The notes under the pieces: model-generated
Told to the model about the DNA's origin: nothing
The model's database searches: none
The model's input: the letters and a program-made list of their open reading frames with translations, nothing else
In this document: positions 53,250 to 64,000 of the stretch, piece after piece
Numbering within the stretch: position 1 is the first letter of the stretch
Layout: every line of letters starts with the position of its first letter
Source: Paraspadella gotoi
Lineage: Eukaryota > Chaetognatha
Assembly (NCBI GenBank): GCA_051294375.1
Contig: CM119271.1
Span: forward strand, 12,377,190-12,441,189
DNA length: 64,000 nt
Direction of reading: 5' to 3'
Translations under genes and position numbers: made by a program

Positions 53250-53405
53250 TAGAGAGAGAGAGAGAGACCAGAGGGGGGAGAGAGAGAGCGAGAGAGAGAG
53301 AGAGAGAGAGAGGAGAGACGAGAGGAGAGAGAGAGAGAGAGAGAGAGTAGAGAGAGGATGAGGAGAAAGAGAGAGGAAGAGAGACGAGAGAGAGGAGAGA
53401 GAGCC
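53250..53405. repeat. (GA)n purine tract
   Basis: GA repeat with interruptions directly upstream (on the - strand) of the acceptor of the candidate exon at 53125-53212. Confidence 0.9.
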
Positions 53406-53989
53406 CGCCTGATGAGAGAACAATAATTTAATCGTGAGTATTGAGGTGTGTGGAGAGGCGGGGCGTGGGGGTAAGACAAGGGAGATAAGAGAAGAGAGTG
53501 GACTGAAGATAGAAAGAATAAGAATTTAAAGATTAACTAAAATAGAACAAATAAAACTAATAAGTAAACAAAACCAACAAAAATGAGTTGAATAATTAAC
53601 TATTGACAAGTATAACGAAAAGATTTTAACAAAATAAAACAAATTAAAAATAATAAAGCGGAAATCCTGAAAAGTTTCGATTTTCTTTCAGATTCTTGAC
53701 AAATTCGTCTTAGGAAACTTTATACTTCCCTCGATTTCGAAGTCAATAACCGAAATTTGATAAGGAAAATGTCAAAAGCGAAAAAAGAATGACAAAAGGC
53801 AGACAAATATTTTAAAGACGAAATGACAAAATAACAAAATTATTAACTAAAAGTAAAAATGATGAATTGGTCATAAAATTTGTCTTTAATACAAATGATA
53901 TTAATCGAATACGATCGTCTTTTTTCAATCAATTAACGTTCCGATTTTTAAAAATGATTTTTATCGCGCCGAGAAGTAATCGTGAAGAT

Positions 53990-54175
53990 TGATGTCAAAC
54001 AAATGACGCATCGTCAGACGAATCACGACGCGACGAGATGACGTCAAAAGTTGAAGTCTCAATTCAGTTTTGACGTCTCCCGAATAACGTCACTCAGTCG
54101 CGGATTTCATTCAAGAAAAAAAAAGGAGAAAACGAAAATTGACGCACGTCGCACGTCGCACGTCGCACGTTCGCG
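53990..54175. promoter_or_regulatory. Cluster of CRE/ATF-like TGACG motifs
   Basis: A full palindromic CRE (TGACGTCA, 54039-54046) lies among TGACGCA, TTGACGTCT, AACGTCAC and a 7-base tandem GTCGCAC repeat (about 54146-54170). It is about 0.8 kb upstream of the - strand candidate exon. Regulatory role inferred only from motif density. Confidence 0.35.
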
Positions 54176-54483
54176 TTCAGAAATTGAATGAAGAAGACGG
54201 ACAAAACAAAGGCATACGATACAGGGTAAGGCAGACGGAACAAAGGAAGGAGGACGAAACAAAGGAAGTGTTCAAACTTTGTAGAACATTTGATAACTTG
54301 CGCCTCACTTCTAGTAATTTGAATAATGTTTTAACATTTCATTGATCGATTTTCTTAGTGTCCCTGCAGCGAGCAACTGACAGACGGATATTCGGACCGA
54401 TGATTTAAGGAATAGATTGATCATCGGAAAGAGAAAAATTAATTGATGTTGACCGTCGCTAGTTTTAGTGACCTTAATTGGAC

Positions 54484-54487
<4 letters not shown>

Positions 54488-54562
<75 letters not shown>
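54488..54562. repeat. (GA)n microsatellite
   Basis: About 75 bases of GA followed by a GGA/GAA-rich purine stretch to 54720. Confidence 0.96.
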
Positions 54563-54565
<3 letters not shown>

Positions 54566-54683
54566 TGGAGAAAAAAGAGGAAGATGAGAATAAAGAGAAT
54601 AAAAAAGAGGAGGAGGAGGAAGAAGAGGGAAAGGAGGAGGAAGAGGGGAAGCAGGGGAGGAGGAAGATGGAAAGGAAAAGATA

Positions 54684-54714
<31 letters not shown>

Positions 54715-55149
54715 AAAAAACTTTCTTTAAAATTTCGCTTCATCGACTGAAAACAAAAGAAGAAAAAGAAAAAGTTGATTTCCTTTTTTTCTTTTTTTTT
54801 CTTTTTTCTTGAAACAAAAAAAAATCGCGTCGACTTTTTATATATTTTTTTTTGAAAGGAATCCGAAACGAGTGGCTGGCGGCTGGCGGNNNNNNNNNNN
54901 NNNNNNNNNNNNNNTGACGCTGACGCTGCGTGCGGCTGCGGCTGACCGCTGGGGCTGACGGCGATAGGGGGGGGTGGGGGGTCGTTGACGTTTGCTTTAG
55001 GGGCCTAATTTTCGTCGTAACCTTGACGAAAGATTAAAACAAGAAAATGTCGATAACGGAGAAAAAAAAAGATAAAAAGAGATTTAGGCCTTCGCGCGTC
55101 CTCCTTCAGTCCCCATCTGAAAATCATTAAGAATAGATTGAACGGTCAA

Positions 55150-58100
55150 CACTACGGCTAAGGGGGGGGGGAGAGGGGGACAGTGTTAGGATTTCAAGTG
55201 AGTCGGGCGTGCATGACGGGGTTTTATTAATATATTCTGCGGGAGGGTCCATATCTCCAATAGCATGCGTACATAAGAACTAGTAATTTTACGAATCCAA
55301 ACTGTTGTCAGTACGTTCGTAATAATGCGGTGTTTAACTGTCATTAGCGATAATAATCCATGATTAGAGTCAGTAGAAACGATATGGGATAGCTTGTGGA
55401 TGATAATATGTCCAGTTTTATCAAATTACGAAGAAAAAAAGAAATCGTCAATGTCATCGTGGGAAAGATTGTTAGTTCGGGAGGTAATGGACTTGTAAGG
55501 ACATCTCGGGCCGATTATTAAGGGATAAGAATTAGGAACATACTGGGCTCCGGCACACGCATTTAGTAACAGCGACAACGCTTAGTATCTTAATTTCGGT
55601 ATAACTAACTAACTATCAGGGGATGGCGTTCTTTCTTCTCTTACTTTCGTGTTGCGAATCGCTTCCAGCAAAGCCGGCTACATTTGGTCAGCACCGTTCG
55701 TTTCCACGCCCACTCATGTGCTGCCTGTTTATGCCCTGTGGGGCTAGTGAGACGGCAGAGGTGATTGAAAGCTTGGTGTTTCCATGGCTCTAAGGAGGCA
55801 GCCGGGACAGGGCGGTCCGATACTCGATGGGTACCAGGAGAAGGTAGTGGGTAGGGTAACTAGGCGTTTTAGGTTGTGAGATTATAGGAGGAGAGCAAAA
55901 TTGGCGCGGAACGAACATTCTCGGGGAAAACGCCGTAGCGGGAAGCGAGCGAAGGCGAGCCGCAGGCCGAAAACGCTGACGCGTGTGAAACGGGCAAATG
56001 CCCCTGCGGTCGGAACGGCGCGGGTCAGACGCAGAATCGCGACGCCTGACGCAGCGCCTACGTGTGGGCTTTTATCTGGGGTCGACATATCGCTGCGTAA
56101 GCGCCGGCGACGGATGAAACACGCATTCACGAGCGACCGGACACGTGTACAAACTGTGACAGTGCTTGCATTGCGAGCAATTCCTGGAAAAATGTTTGAT
56201 GTTACGTAGTTACCCTGGAGTGATGGATGAAGGGGGGGCCGCGAAGGTATCGGTAGCACGGGAACACTTACTTTTGAGGGTGTATTGTGTGCAAGCGCGA
56301 GTCGGTTTGTAAGATTACGGCACTCGTTGACACGTAAGATGTAAGAACCTTTCTTGTTATTCACACGCCAGGGATTTCTCTCCTCTTCATTAGTTTAAGG
56401 TAACTCTTAACGTCGATGGAATCCGCTTTTCGAGTGCAAATATGCTGGAAAAAATTATCGTAGCATTGGTATTCTTCCGGGTGATCTTTCATTGGAAAAA
56501 AGAAAATCTTTCCGGCTTGGATCCGTTGATACACTAAAAGTCAGGGAGGTCACGGTTTTATGATGGGTCAGATGCGCTGGAATGTCCCACAGCGGCCATG
56601 AGGAGAGGCACCTCGAATCGAGAACTGGCTCGGCTTACATCGCGAGTATCCGGCCGCCATTAATACGGCGCGCCGCACTAAGATGCGCGGACTAAACTCG
56701 TCACAGCGCGACTCAACACGTTTCCGCGGGTTCCCGTCGTGCGCCTGCGTCGGTACGTCGGACGGTACTGCCAACGCGAAGAACCGGCGCCCGCGCGTCT
56801 ATCCAACTGCCGACGCACCGACGATGATCGCTTTGGTTGACGGCTATCCCGCTTCTCACTGGGAGCCAAACTTCAAAAGCAGCAGGGCCAAGTGGCGACA
56901 GAGGCAGGGTTGCCACGGATGCATCTGTAGCCGTAGACGTACTTCGGGAAACTTCACGTGTAGCGTGAGAGAGAGAGAGAGCAGAGAGAGTAGAGAGGAG
57001 AGGTAGAGAGAGAGGAGGAGAGAGAGGAGAGAGAGAGAGAGAAGAGAGGAGAGAGAGACACTTGCGAGTGACATGATATGAGGCGAAGAGACAGCTGCAT
57101 CATAATCCGTTGCAGGAGAAAAATGCGAACCTAACATTGTTTGCTGGTGACAAGTATTTTTGGCGGGGAAGAAAGAATAGGGGTGAGGCCGTGGGGCGGT
57201 GGGGTCGTAGGGGCAGCGTTTGAGGGACATGTGGCGGACAGAAACGAAGGGCACATTACCTGTGTGGTGGGACTCAACTCGATCCGGGCAGACCGTCACG
57301 TCGCTAGATCTTCCGGCACGTGCGATTGGAGGAGGGATGGCAGTCTCTACAGTTAATTCTTTGCAGTTATCAACGCTATTTCAGTCAAAAAGAGTATGAG
57401 TAGGCAGGGTAAAAAAGAACAAATAATTCAAGCGAGACGCGCCAGGGACAAGACAAAACGTGTATACCGCCCGTCGAACGAGATAAAGTTAGAAAGTTGA
57501 AAGAGGCAAGAACAGGGTACAGTGAGAGAAGGGAGAGAGAGAAAGGAGAGAAAAAAGTAAGAAAAGAAATTGAAATAGATTAGGGGAGATAGTCGAATGG
57601 ATGTGAGAGTGGGATGGCGTAGAGATCCGTTTCGAGCAGCGCGGCGGGCAGCGTCATGACGAGAGATGTCGGCTAGCATAACCACGACGAACAGAAAGAG
57701 TGAAGATGAAGGTGTCTGACTAGAATAAGGATCCGCCGATCACAGGAAGACAGCCATCCGCTTGTTGCGGGTATCGAGAAGGCTATAGTCTACGCCTCGC
57801 AAGCAGCGGCGCCAGCGTAGAGCCGAGATGGGCTCTAATGAACGCACTACTGGGAGGGGAATTGGCCATGTAGGGCATTAAGAGTTTCGGGTGATTGTGC
57901 GTCGACCCTGGACTTTTGCTAACTCTCGCCAATGCATATGATCTATTCACATACATTATGTGCGACGCTCTACTCGATGAAGTAACGCTGGCGACGCGAG
58001 CGGCGAGCCGCCAAAAAAGACAATTATTTCGGGATGACCAAAATACAATGTAAATTGCTTGCGTTGTGTGATCACTATGAAACTTGGGTTTGTTATCTGG

Positions 58101-61100
58101 TTTCACTAGTGGCCAAATGCAAACGGAAGCGGAAGGATTATTAGAATGTCTACGACTGGAGCAGGTGTCATATTGAAATAGTGTAAGAGATAGTCAGGCA
58201 CTGAGGGAAACTTGTCTAGTCACTGAGGAGCGATGTTCCAAACGAAAAACAGTTCCGTAATTATGGTTCATGGATCGTCACGCTGGTCACCAGAGAGAAA
58301 ACCAGCGATAACTAGAGAGTAAAAACGGCGAGACAGGACTTTACATATATTTTGCGTCTCTTCTCAGGACGGGTGTCGTACGTCTCAGGCATGAAAGGGC
58401 AGGCGGGATAGTAAATTCCATGCTACGTTTCTCAGATCGCCATCTACCTTACAAACAGTTGTAAGGTGATACGGGGTTGAGATGAGTGTCCGATCCACGC
58501 AATCGGATCGTTAATTCTGTCACCGCCAACGATTATGTTTTCGGGGCCTCTGAAACTGGGGTCATAGATCAGGCCGACTTTCAATCTGTAACGCAGGTCT
58601 CCGCTAGATCAGACGGTCAGATATGACAGCGCGACGGCGTAGAGCCCGGTTATAGCACGAGACTAGCGGTACCGCCCCAGCCCCAGGGAGGGCGTCGGGC
58701 AATCCTTCCTCTTAATCCTTCCGGAGGAGCTGGCCGCCGGCACCACCCGGTGAGGTGTCCGGCATGCTAGCAGGACCAGGAAGGAACCGGTGGTGGGCGA
58801 GTGCACAAAGTTGGCCGGGCGGACGGTGTCGCCCCAGCGCTCGGCGCTCCCTCTCTTCCTTTGGGAAATCACGGGCCGGCCCGGTCCTATTCCACGCGTT
58901 GTTTTCCCGTCGTGTCGCTAGTCGTACACGTTTTGTCCGGGCTCGCTTCGGATAGTGATATCGAGGTAGTGGTAGATAGCTCCGGCCGAGAGCGGCGGCG
59001 CCGGACCGGGCGGATGTGCGCGCTTGGCGGCGTAGGCGGCGCCGGCGGGCGGGCGTGCGGCGGTCGGCAGGCGTGCGCGCCGCGGAGCTTTACTGAGGCG
59101 CGGGACTAATTCTCGGGTCAATTACTTTGTTATTTGTTGCTGCGGGACGTAAGTAGGGATGCTTAGTGAGAGCACTAGACATGTCCCGTGCGGTCAGACA
59201 GCAAATTTACTGGAATTCGCTATAACTTTTCGTTCAGGAAACGATGCGCGCGAGATAACTTGATTTTGCCGCGGTTTCTTGGGCCACCCCGACCAAAGCG
59301 AACCAGACCATTCTCGGGTTACAGAAGGACGAGAGAGAGAGCAGAGGCACCAGAGAGAGAAGAAGAGAAGAGAGACGAAAGAGAGAGTTAGAGAGAGACG
59401 AGAAGAGGATGAGAGAGAGGAGAGGCAGAATAGTCAACGTTTGTTGTTCATACTTGCGCGAACAGATACGATCTAGAGAACTATTGGATGTGAGCCTACT
59501 TTTTATTTACGGAGCTAACAACTGCAGCGGGCCGATACCTCTCCTTCCCTCCCGATTAATTGCGGTCAACTCGTGTGCACAGCCTCATACAAGAGGCAAT
59601 GTTTAACTTGGTCACTACTGATTGACGGCGTAGACCAGGCATGAAACAAACAACTTGTTTGTCCCGTGAATATACTGCGGGATCGTCCGGAAGCTATATT
59701 GAATTCCAATCAGTGTATACTAACCGAATAGAGTATTACCATCATAGGATTTATTTTCTTTATTGTTCAAACTAGGCGGTTCTCTTACAGTTATCAGGAA
59801 CGAGGCTAACTGACGCATGCATTTGCTCTCAGGACAGGGTACGGTATAATTGTAATAATCTGGAGAAACTAACCGAGCTTTTATCGCAGGGTTTAATTTT
59901 TGCACTGCACACGTCAATAATAAACATGAACAGAGAACAATGAATCGAATATTGGCTACAGGACTACGCAGTATCCGAAGATTGCGGCCTCGTCCGTCTA
60001 AGGGTGCAGGGCTCGACGCTCTTCATGCGATTGATCGCCGCGACACAGTCTTGAAACACATTCTCCGTTCTGCACGCTGAGTGGATATCTTATTAAGTAA
60101 CAGGAATATTCTTAAAATGCTATTTTCAATTTTAATATACTATTATTAACTTACCGCGAGCGAGGTCGTCTTCCCATCACGAGAGTTTCGTTATTGTTTG
60201 CAGAATATATTTTTTTGATATTCCAATACGTTCTCGATTTACTGCAGAAATTTTAGTATTCTTCGTTTTTCTTCAAATTAATCGTTTCAGAACGGGGAAG
60301 TGTTCTGTAAACCCGCTGCACGACACTCGACTTTAAATGTTAGTTGTTACCAGACAGTCGAGAGAGAGAGAGAGGAGACAGCAGGAGAGCAGACGAGAGA
60401 GAGGAGGAGAGAGAAAGGCAACCGACAAAAGGAGGAGAAGGACCAGGAAGAGAGAGAGGGAGAAGAGAGAGCGAAAGAGAGAGAGAGGGAGCCGCACCCG
60501 TGGGGGAAGACCGTCGTGAGACAGAGAGTGACGAGGACCTGTGGCGTGAGCAGGACGCAGGAGATGAGTACGAACTAAGAATATACATAACGAGCTCGTC
60601 GCGATAGGCATGGGGCGCAAGGCCAGCCGCGGGGTGTAGAATTTTGACTCAAACCGACCTGCCACTTCAGCCCTCACTCCCACCGCTAGTCATAGTCCGA
60701 AACTTACAGTATAACAGAGTGAGTATGTTAGAGATCATAGCGGCCTCATTACGCCGGCCATGAAATACTATTGATCCCCTCGTGTTGCCCTCGCCTGGAC
60801 GACTTCCGATTTTCTAGCCTATTTTTTTGCTTCCTAGCTCGCCAACTGACCCTTCTCTACGCACCGCGGGCATCAGTAAGCTGTTCCTCTCCATACATCG
60901 CGCGGAACATGAACATGCGCCGTCGATGAGACGAACAGACTCGGCATGCGTATTACTGCAAGCCGCAAAGGTCTGACTCGAAGACTGGATTAGCCGGTTA
61001 AACTCCATTGTAGCGCAGCAATCACCTCGTCTGCGGAGCAACGTCAGTGACTGACCTACAGATCACCGGAAGAGAGTCTCGGGCTTCAGATTGACTCTTT

Positions 61101-61450
61101 TCTCTATCGCGGTCCAGCGTCCGGCGTATTCACTACTCACGCACCTCTCGAGGCGACGGAGAGAGGCGGTGCGGTCAAAATGTTCCCGGACGACGCAAAC
61201 ACGCTTTATATCCAGATCGGCAACGCGCTTGTAACCACATATCCAACGATAAGGACACATAGGCAGGTGGCGTCAGGCAGCCAGCCGAGTCAGCCCGGAT
61301 AGGCGTGACGCCGACTGCAGTCCACCTGTAAAGACCCGCCACACCGCGCGTCGGAGGAATAGCGTCTACATTCATCCACAGCCTCATCACAAAAAATTAA
61401 AACTAAGATATTCGAAACTAAGAGAACATTGGCTATATTAGATCGAATTT
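55150..61450. other. 6.3 kb of near-random, balanced-composition sequence without genes
   Basis: Unlike the rest of the window this stretch has roughly equal base use, few homopolymers and no splice-flanked frame. The longest frame is 160 codons and reads as chance. Impure GA tracts interrupt it (56966-57060, 59328-59420, 60358-60490). I recognise no gene, RNA or transposon in it. Confidence 0.55.
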
Positions 61451-61867
61451 GAATCCGTCATCACTCGACGTTCCGTCCTGCACCTTATAGGGTCTCCGGG
61501 GGCGTGAGTCGTGAGTCGTGACTAATCGTTTTTTTATTTCGGCCAATAATCAATAGATTCGTAAATAAGAATTATAACGAATCAATTAGCGAATAATGAT
61601 AATAATTCATAGCGAATAATATGTAGATCAGAACAGAATTGATGTTTACGATTATTAACTTGATCAAATTAAGAAAAAAAAAATCTCAAGTCATTAAATC
61701 GAAATGATTGTCAAACATTCCAATTTTAATAAAATTAGGACTGAACAATATTAACGTAAATTTCGTAATAAAGTTTTTTTTTTTGGTTTGGTTGTCGTCG
61801 TCGTTGTCGTCGTCGTCGTCATTGTCGTCGTCTTCGACTGTGATCGAATAGTGTAGAACATCCGGGG

Positions 61868-61919
61868 CGGCGGCGGCGGCGGCGGCGGCGGAGGCGGCGG
61901 CGGCGGCGGCGGCGGCGGA

Positions 61920-61961
<42 letters not shown>

Positions 61962-61962
61962 A
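61868..61962. repeat. (GGC)n repeat with GAG interruptions
   Basis: About 95 bases. On the - strand it gives poly-Ala with Ser interruptions inside an open frame flanked by DSWSKRVAKRSEKSLLEQQD and by an acidic (GTC)n-derived run; no homology recognised. Confidence 0.9.
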
Positions 61963-62104
61963 GCTAATCTCCTCCAATAACTGTTATCTTGTTGCTCCAG
62001 TAGACTTTTTTCGCTCCTCTTCGCTACTCTCTTACTCCAGGAATCCAAGTCACGTGACCTCGGGAAGAAAAACTCCCCATCCTTGTTATCACGCATCGTG
62101 ACCA

Positions 62105-62294
62105 NNNNNNNNNNNNNNNNNNNNNNNNNNNNNNNNNNNNNNNNNNNNNNNNNNNNNNNNNNNNNNNNNNNNNNNNNNNNNNNNNNNNNNNNNNNNNNNN
62201 NNNNNNNNNNNNNNNNNNNNNNNNNNNNNNNNNNNNNNNNNNNNNNNNNNNNNNNNNNNNNNNNNNNNNNNNNNNNNNNNNNNNNNNNNNNNNN
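62105..62294. other. Assembly gap, 190 N
   Basis: An N run followed by a short CT repeat. A second gap of 100 N lies at 62494-62593. Confidence 0.99.
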
Positions 62295-62891
62295 TCTCTC
62301 TCTCTCTCTCTCTGGGAACATATCGCAATATCCGACTACAATGGGACATATAGATGGAAGGTGTGAAAGTTTGGGAAAGGTGATGTGACCAAGTTTTAAA
62401 ATGGTGAAATTCAAGTTTTACTACATCAAGAAGTGTAAGTTAAATGTAAAAAAAAACAAGTTTGAGAAAACAATGTCGGATCTGCCTACAATANNNNNNN
62501 NNNNNNNNNNNNNNNNNNNNNNNNNNNNNNNNNNNNNNNNNNNNNNNNNNNNNNNNNNNNNNNNNNNNNNNNNNNNNNNNNNNNNNNNNNNNNGAGGCCG
62601 CGCCGCATCGGATCAGGGTCAGTCTTATTTTTTTTAAATATTTCCTCTCTTCAATTTTTAATATTTTAACGATTAATTTGGATTCAAATTGTTTCTCTTA
62701 TTAAAAACGCATTTACAGGAGACTTCTCACTCTTTCACTCTCTCTCACTCTTTCACTCTCTCTCACTCTTTCACTCTCTCTCACTCTCACGCTCGCTCTT
62801 TCATTACCACGCTTAATCACTATTAGGTCTACTCTAATTAATTTACTCCAATTAATTTACTCTTTCACTTAAAACTTCTTGATTCGTTTGG

Positions 62892-63028
62892 TAGCTGAGA
62901 ATTTATTCGGTCTTTGCATACCAGAAGAAAAAAATTGAAAATTAGTACAAATCATGGATAAATTATTATTTCTACTAAGTTTCAATTTTTTTCTTCTGGT
63001 ATGCAAAGACCGAATAAATTCTCAGCTA
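62892..63028. repeat. Long near-perfect inverted repeat (137-base hairpin)
   Basis: Arms 62892-62940 and 62980-63028 are perfect 49-base reverse complements. Pairing continues inward after one mismatch (62942-62947 with 62973-62978) and again (62949-62952 with 62968-62971), leaving a loop of roughly 12 bases. The outer arm begins TAGCTGAGAATTTATTCGGT. No coding frame. Confidence 0.93.
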
Positions 63029-63299
63029 TCATTTGAATCTAATCCTACCAGAATCATGACTTTGAAAATATATTTACTTGTTTCGTTTTCTATCAAATAC
63101 TATTTTTTCACTTGTCAGTAAACCTCGAACTAAAGTGTCTCGTCTACTAATTCACCTGCTTTATAATTCTTTCAGTAATTTACTACCTGACTCAATAAAT
63201 AACTCACTGTACTGATTAACTAACTTACTTACTGAATAGCGCACTTTTTCACTTGTTTAACCACTCGCTCGCTCGCTCGTTCAATCCCTAACTCACTTA

Positions 63300-63338
63300 C
63301 TCAATCACTCACTCACTCACTCACTCACTCACTCACTC
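63300..63338. repeat. (CACT)n microsatellite
   Basis: About nine units of CACT, leading into a 176-N gap (63339-63514). Confidence 0.95.
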
Positions 63339-63514
63339 NNNNNNNNNNNNNNNNNNNNNNNNNNNNNNNNNNNNNNNNNNNNNNNNNNNNNNNNNNNNNN
63401 NNNNNNNNNNNNNNNNNNNNNNNNNNNNNNNNNNNNNNNNNNNNNNNNNNNNNNNNNNNNNNNNNNNNNNNNNNNNNNNNNNNNNNNNNNNNNNNNNNNN
63501 NNNNNNNNNNNNNN

Positions 63515-63533
63515 CCTAACCCTAACCCTAACC
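63515..63533. repeat. Telomeric-type tract (CCCTAA)n
   Basis: Three units of CCTAAC immediately after the N gap. The tract may continue inside the gap. Reverse complement TTAGGG. Confidence 0.85.
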
Positions 63534-63608
63534 CATGTTTACTCCTGCACTCACTAATTCACTCATTAATTCTTACTTCATTACTTACTGGTTAACTCAC
63601 TCATTCAC

Positions 63609-63819
63609 NNNNNNNNNNNNNNNNNNNNNNNNNNNNNNNNNNNNNNNNNNNNNNNNNNNNNNNNNNNNNNNNNNNNNNNNNNNNNNNNNNNNNNNNNNNN
63701 NNNNNNNNNNNNNNNNNNNNNNNNNNNNNNNNNNNNNNNNNNNNNNNNNNNNNNNNNNNNNNNNNNNNNNNNNNNNNNNNNNNNNNNNNNNNNNNNNNNN
63801 NNNNNNNNNNNNNNNNNNN
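63609..63819. other. Assembly gap, 211 N
   Basis: An N run between CACT-rich sequence and the last 180 bases. Confidence 0.99.
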
Positions 63820-63925
63820 TAATTGTTACCATAATAGGTACATTCCCTCAAACTAACTAATAACTAGTAACTATAACTATAACTAGTAACTATGTCTTTT
63901 CTTTCCTCTTCCCCCAATGAACAGG

Positions 63926-64000
63926 GCAGACCCGTGACCATTCGCTTGGCCCTTCCCCGAGGCGACCAGCAACTCGATCACTTCCGCCCGCGAAAAGTCT
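63926..64000 (+). CDS. Possible exon edge, cut by the window end
   Basis: After a pyrimidine-rich acceptor (CCCAATGAACAG) the + strand is GC-rich and open: RPVTIRLALPRGDQQLDHFR. The pattern loosely recalls a UBX-like strand, but on the - strand it is also open (AEVIELLVASGKGQANGHG). Too short to decide strand or family. Confidence 0.3.

Noticed and set aside
55882-56364. 160-codon minus-strand frame (with an overlapping plus-strand frame of 102 codons)
   Set aside because: Lies in balanced random-like DNA with no motif, splice site or homologue recognised; length is within chance expectation for a GC-richer patch.

Overview
This window is nuclear DNA from an animal, most likely an invertebrate. 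The evidence is spliced genes with GT-AG introns, clear metazoan orthologues (an SLC16 transporter, DCAF5, CEP112 and the Wnt receptor RYK), abundant dinucleotide and trinucleotide microsatellites, and a short TTAGGG-type telomeric tract near the right end. That telomere type is ancestral for animals and argues against insects (TTAGG) and nematodes (TTAGGC). I cannot place it to phylum. The sequence is a draft assembly with 17 N runs and several blocks repeated with many small indels, which look like unpolished long-read filler.

Left part (1-17.4 kb) is gene-dense. A single-exon SLC16-type transporter lies on the + strand. Four genes follow on the - strand: a small transmembrane protein with two PPPY motifs, DCAF5 (WD40 receptor of CUL4-DDB1 ubiquitin ligases), a kelch-type beta-propeller protein, and CEP112 (centrosomal coiled coil). 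Introns are short and few (one in CEP112, three in DCAF5, three in the kelch gene). Intergenic spacing is about 0.5 kb from DCAF5 to the kelch gene and from the kelch gene to CEP112. Exon boundaries were set by splice sites and reading-frame phase; DCAF5, the kelch gene and CEP112 each resolve to an uninterrupted frame.

Middle and right part (17.6-53 kb) is dominated by one expanded gene on the - strand, RYK, the atypical Wnt-binding pseudokinase receptor. Three C-lobe exons, two N-lobe exons, two juxtamembrane exons and a transmembrane exon were recovered with matching phases. One kinase exon (the catalytic-loop region) is missing and may lie in an 848-N gap. A candidate ectodomain/stalk exon lies at 53.1 kb. 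The introns hold microsatellites, minisatellites, a tRNA-derived SINE family, a Ty3/gypsy integrase remnant and a GC-rich element full of CCCCTGGGG palindromes. The transmembrane and juxtamembrane exons also occur in extra, error-laden copies that I read as assembly artefacts.

The last 11 kb holds a 6 kb stretch of near-random composition, a long near-perfect hairpin at 62.9 kb, the telomeric tract, and a possible exon edge at the window end. I found no dedicated multi-gene 'system'. The most interesting signals are the hairpins, the nested dispersed repeat family in the left introns, the SINE family, and the DHA-for-DFG substitution in RYK.
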